NCBI GenBank assembly: GCA_020205615.1
Contig: CM035166.1
Location: 88,589,043-88,653,042 of the forward strand
DNA from: Panax quinquefolius
Taxonomy: Eukaryota > Streptophyta > Magnoliopsida > Apiales > Araliaceae
Direction of reading: 5' to 3'
DNA: 64,000 nucleotides
Position numbers and translations under genes: made by a program. The notes under the pieces are model-generated. The model did no database searches. It was not told the DNA's origin and worked only from the letters and a program-made list of their open reading frames with translations. Of the stretch, positions 61,101-64,000 are shown one piece after another (position 1 is the stretch's first letter; every line of letters starts with the position of its first letter).

Positions 61101-63260
61101 TATCTCAAAGAAATATATAATCATTTCAAAATTTATATAAACAATAATTATAACCATGTTGATCATTTCACCTTTGCACTAAGCTAAAGATATTCAAATA
61201 TAAATTCAATGGTCATGATCATACCAGTCAACAATTCAACTTTGCACTACTGGCCAAAGAGAACCCATAGTCATGATCATACCAATAATCTACCCATCTT
61301 TACACTCAAGTCAAAGAGAAATTAATATCATCATTAGGGTTATAAAAATGTTATATATGATACTAAAAATAATATAATCAACATATAGATTTAATCTCAA
61401 GAGTAATATTCATAACTCAACTATAATTTGGTTAGAAAAAGAAACCAATTTTGTCATGAATAGTAACCCGTGAATAGTAACCCATGAATAGTAACTTCGT
61501 GAATAGTAACTCATGAATAGTAACTCATGAATAGTAACTCGTGAATAGTAACTCATGAATAGTAAACCCGACACAAAAAGGTAGAAATTCCACAATAAAA
61601 TCTATACCAATTAATATTTCGGTATAATGATATTGAAATAACATTTCATAAACTTATAAACAATTTATTTTAATTGTTTACACTTTACTAAATAATGCAT
61701 TTAATCATCCTAAAATTTCAAACTCAAAGATTTCATCACCAATAACCAAAACCCTCATCAAAAATCTGCATATACCTCATATAGGATTCTCAAGCCATAA
61801 AATCCTATTTTCCAATTTTCTTACTTCACATAACATATTTAATTCATTTACTCATAACTAGTCCATTTTCATGAAAAATACCAAATCAGTACAAACAAAT
61901 TTTCTTTTCTGAGATTTAGTAGAATATAGTCCCATATTGAACATATATTTTTCTCAAAATTTTTAAAAATCATTTATTATTTTTCATATGGCCAAAACAG
62001 CAAAACATTTAGATATTTATCAAAAATTGTACTTTTATCCAAAAATTCTGAAATTTACAGAGTATACTTCTATCATATACATGTAGTCCCAATAAAAATT
62101 TCACCAATTTTGGAGTTAATCACAAGGAGTTATAAGGGTTTACTTTTAAAATAGTCTTTTCTCATAAAATTCATAACTCATAATCTATACATCCAAAAAT
62201 TGCCATTTTTGGACACAATCTAGAAAACTCATCAAATTATCATTTCAAATGTTTCCAGAATTTTTGAAGGCCAGAAAAATTATGAAACTGAAAAACATAA
62301 CAACCCTTAAAATCCCTTACTATCCCCTTACCTCAAAAGAGAAAGACTTACGATTTGGATATCTGGATATATTATTTGAAAGAAACTTGCACTGATGAAT
62401 AGAAACTCACCAAGTATCTAAATACTCACAAAATACACTCGATAATCTAGAGAGAAAAAAAAAGAGAAAACTTATAAATTTCGGTGTGATTTTCAATTCT
62501 AACTTAGCCCTCTATTTATAGGAAAATGTTAAGAGCAAAAGCAGACTTGACCAACACCGATGGCTTTACAGCATTATTCCACCCACCAAAAATCAGCCAC
62601 ATCGCTTATTGGCGCCGCAATTAGGTGACCAAACCTCTCCTTGATGAACTTTCTAGACATTGCCAATAATGTTATCTAATAATATTATTCAAATAATATG
62701 AATTATTGATCCGATAATGGAGATCTCGTGCGTTGATAATTATTGAACAAAAATAATATAAAATATCAACGCAACAATTATTGAATCAATAAAATAAAAT
62801 ATTGAAGCAAGAACTACTATAACAATTATTGAGTAGTGCCTTCACGTAAGGATCAATAATTCAACAATCATGCGTAACCTTGTCTATCATCGTGTGAACC
62901 ACGCCAGACATCGTATTTGAACCACCGTGTATTCAAACAAGTGTTAAGCAGTAATAATTACGTCATTATTTATAAAAACTCAAACTTTGTCATTTTCTTA
63001 ATCCAATAGGTTATCCGTTATGGGTCCCCCATAAATGGTCATACGCGTCCGCATGCGAATATTCCCTACGTAAAGAATATTCCACGACTAAACGAATATT
63101 CCAAGACAAAAATGAATATTTTATAACCACTCATGTATTAAAAAAAAATTTCATATATCACCCTTAACTTTAACTTTTATCAATTTAACCATTTACTGAA
63201 TAGTAATTATAAGAAAAATTGAATACTTTTATTTCATAAAATTCGGGGTCTTACAGTCGA

Positions 63261-63657
63261 CACCTACAGAGACTATGAGGGCAATGTACCTCTTAGTGCT
63301 TGACCGTAACGTGCAACTACACAATATGGTGCAGCACCAGAAGGAAGAGATCATTGATCTCTATGGAGCGAAAGAGTCTGCAGAGTCAGACTATGAGATA
63401 AAGCATGATGAGAAAGTGCTCATGACTGACAAGGCTAGGGACTATAAGAACGAGGTCGTAGAACTTCGTAAGTAACTGGTTGAAAAAGACCAGAAGATAG
63501 CACGAATGTCATATATAAATGACAATGCGCACGAGGATTTCAAGCTTAAGATAGCTTGTTATTATATTGAGTCGGGACAGACTCGACATACTATAAGTCG
63601 AGATATTGTGTCTATTCTGGCGAACCAGAAGCATGAGAATGTTGTTAGGCAGTATTA
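63261..63657 (+). pseudogene. Leader ORF of element P, second part (coiled coil)
   Basis: Continues the frame broken at 39097. It reads MRAMYLLVLDRNVQLHNMVQ, then KEEIIDLYGAKESAESDY and KARDYKNEVVELRK up to a TAA at 63473, where a single C-to-T change of a CAA codon would explain the stop. The same frame then stays open to TAG at 63655 (LVEKDQKIARM, HEDFKLKIACYYIES). Charged, Leu/Val-spaced, likely coiled coil. The full product would be about 200 residues with an acidic start. It precedes gag by 300 bp. Not recognised. Confidence 0.45.
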
Positions 63658-63955
63658 GGAGTAGTATGGTAAATACTTTTATGTAGTGACGTAAAACCCT
63701 CTTTTGTATAATTAAAGGGTAGTCTTTATGTAAATCCCAATTTTCGTAAAAGTCAATCGCGGGATAAATATGTAATAGCTTTTAGGCTATGGAAAGCAAC
63801 TTGTAAATAGTTTTGAACTATAAAGAAACATTTTAATATAAGGAAGTTTTTATTTTAAATTTCTTTGCTATATATGAGTTAGTGTTCAGTTGTTTGATGA
63901 CTAATAAGGAAGTAAGTAAATAAGTAATAACGGAACTTTATTTATTTAATCAGAA
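63658..63955. other. Spacer between leader ORF and gag of element P
   Basis: AT-rich, no frame. Contains several short ATG/stop combinations and a ctttgtataattaaagggta stretch. Nothing else recognised. Confidence 0.5.
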
Positions 63956-64000
63956 ATGCCGCCAAGAAGAAGGCAACGTAACCAAGAGGCAGAATCGCAT
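63956..64000 (+). CDS. Start of gag of element P (truncated by window end)
   Basis: ATG followed by a Pro/Arg-rich beginning (MPPRRRQRNQEAESH). This is typical of gag in Tekay/Del-type and related plant gypsy elements. Only 15 codons are visible. Confidence 0.6.
   Translation, partial: MPPRRRQRNQEAESH

Larger units (their letters stand above)
39098..63255 (-). mobile_element. A2: family A gypsy element with huge LTRs and almost no internal region
   Basis: Flanked by gtcga at 39093-39097 and 63256-63260. LTRs 39098-43130 and 59599-63255. The internal DNA is only 43131-43218 plus 59416-59598, about 270 bp: polypurine tract, a 25-codon scrap of the chromodomain end (MKARYSQLFEIPGT), about 20 gag codons and the primer site. 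It is thus a large-LTR non-autonomous element whose only sizable ORF lies in the LTRs. Element D is inserted in its internal region. Confidence 0.85.
59599..63255 (-). repeat. 5' LTR of A2 (3.66 kb)
   Basis: TGTGAGAACCCC to GGGGTCTTACA, followed by gtcga. Contains the ORF at 59796-60287, hairpin array 60755-61100 (nine units), 14-bp array 61454-61566 and TATA 62512-62521. A deletion at about 62600 joins caaaaatcagccac to ttattggcgcc and removes the U3 hairpin. Confidence 0.85.
29272..64000 (-). mobile_element. M1: Tekay-like chromovirus (Ty3/gypsy), extends past the window
   Basis: The 3' LTR 29272-31886, polypurine tract and pol up to 35349 are visible. Element P then interrupts it, so gag, primer site and 5' LTR lie beyond 64000. 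The LTR belongs to the same family (C) as 46040 and 51731. The order PR-RT-RNaseH-INT-chromodomain on the - strand defines a chromovirus. It is the only element here with all pol domains represented, though with several lesions. Confidence 0.8.
35356..64000 (+). mobile_element. P: plus-strand Ty3/gypsy element, extends past the window
   Basis: 5' LTR 35356-38626, primer site 38630-38641, leader ORF (38875-39097 continued at 63261-63657) and gag start at 63956. It sits in M1 pol and is interrupted by element A2 with a gtcga duplication. The left target copy would be tgact (35351-35355); the other end is outside. The iMet primer site and a gag starting MPPRRRQRNQE suggest the Tekay/Del lineage, but no pol is visible to confirm. 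Confidence 0.75.

Overview
This window looks like gene-poor, repeat-packed plant (angiosperm, probably eudicot) DNA, of the kind found in pericentromeric or interstitial heterochromatin. I find no ordinary host gene, tRNA, rRNA or CRISPR array. Almost every base belongs to a transposable element. The evidence is Ty3/gypsy polyproteins with a chromodomain (Tekay/Del-like), initiator-Met-tRNA primer sites, LTRs with TG...CA ends, a CACTA DNA transposon and the tail of a SIRE/Maximus-like Ty1/copia element. The only stretch not assigned to an element is about 660 bp at 28612-29271.

Layout. (1) 1-6958, + strand: decayed envelope-like region, multiple purine tracts and a 2.95-kb LTR of a SIRE-like element, followed unexpectedly by a primer-site-like sequence. 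(2) 7000-28611, - strand: one LTR of family A. A non-autonomous gypsy element (B, 7409-25456, 5-bp duplication attat) sits inside it. One LTR of B is interrupted by a solo LTR of family D (16343-24449, duplication caaat), and that solo LTR by a CACTA element (17097-22778). The B LTR also carries a 1.7-kb tandem duplication whose second copy is a B/D hybrid. (3) 29272 to beyond 64000: a five-level nest. M1 (- strand, with pol) is interrupted by P (+ strand, begins 35356), P by A2 (39098-63255, duplication gtcga), A2 by D (43219-59410, duplication gattc), and D by C' (46040-54504, duplication atgta).

How the parts relate. Only M1 keeps PR, RT, RNase H, INT and chromodomain, and it has several stops and a frameshift. 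C' and D keep gag but have lost the RT core, most of RNase H and the integrase core around the same junction. A2 has almost no internal sequence, but its very long LTRs carry a 162-codon ORF of unknown function. The - strand families share LTR ends, primer site, polypurine tract and TATA box, so the non-autonomous ones could have been mobilised by M1-like partners (inference).

Items most worth a second look: hairpin arrays in the LTRs with compensatory stem changes; the LTR-borne ORF; the hybrid LTR made by apparent unequal crossing-over; phased GAATATTC palindromes in U3; and differences between near-identical copies that cluster at CAG/CTG/CCAGG sites, which may be base-calling error at methylated cytosines. 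Coordinates of element ends come from LTR ends and target duplications read by eye.
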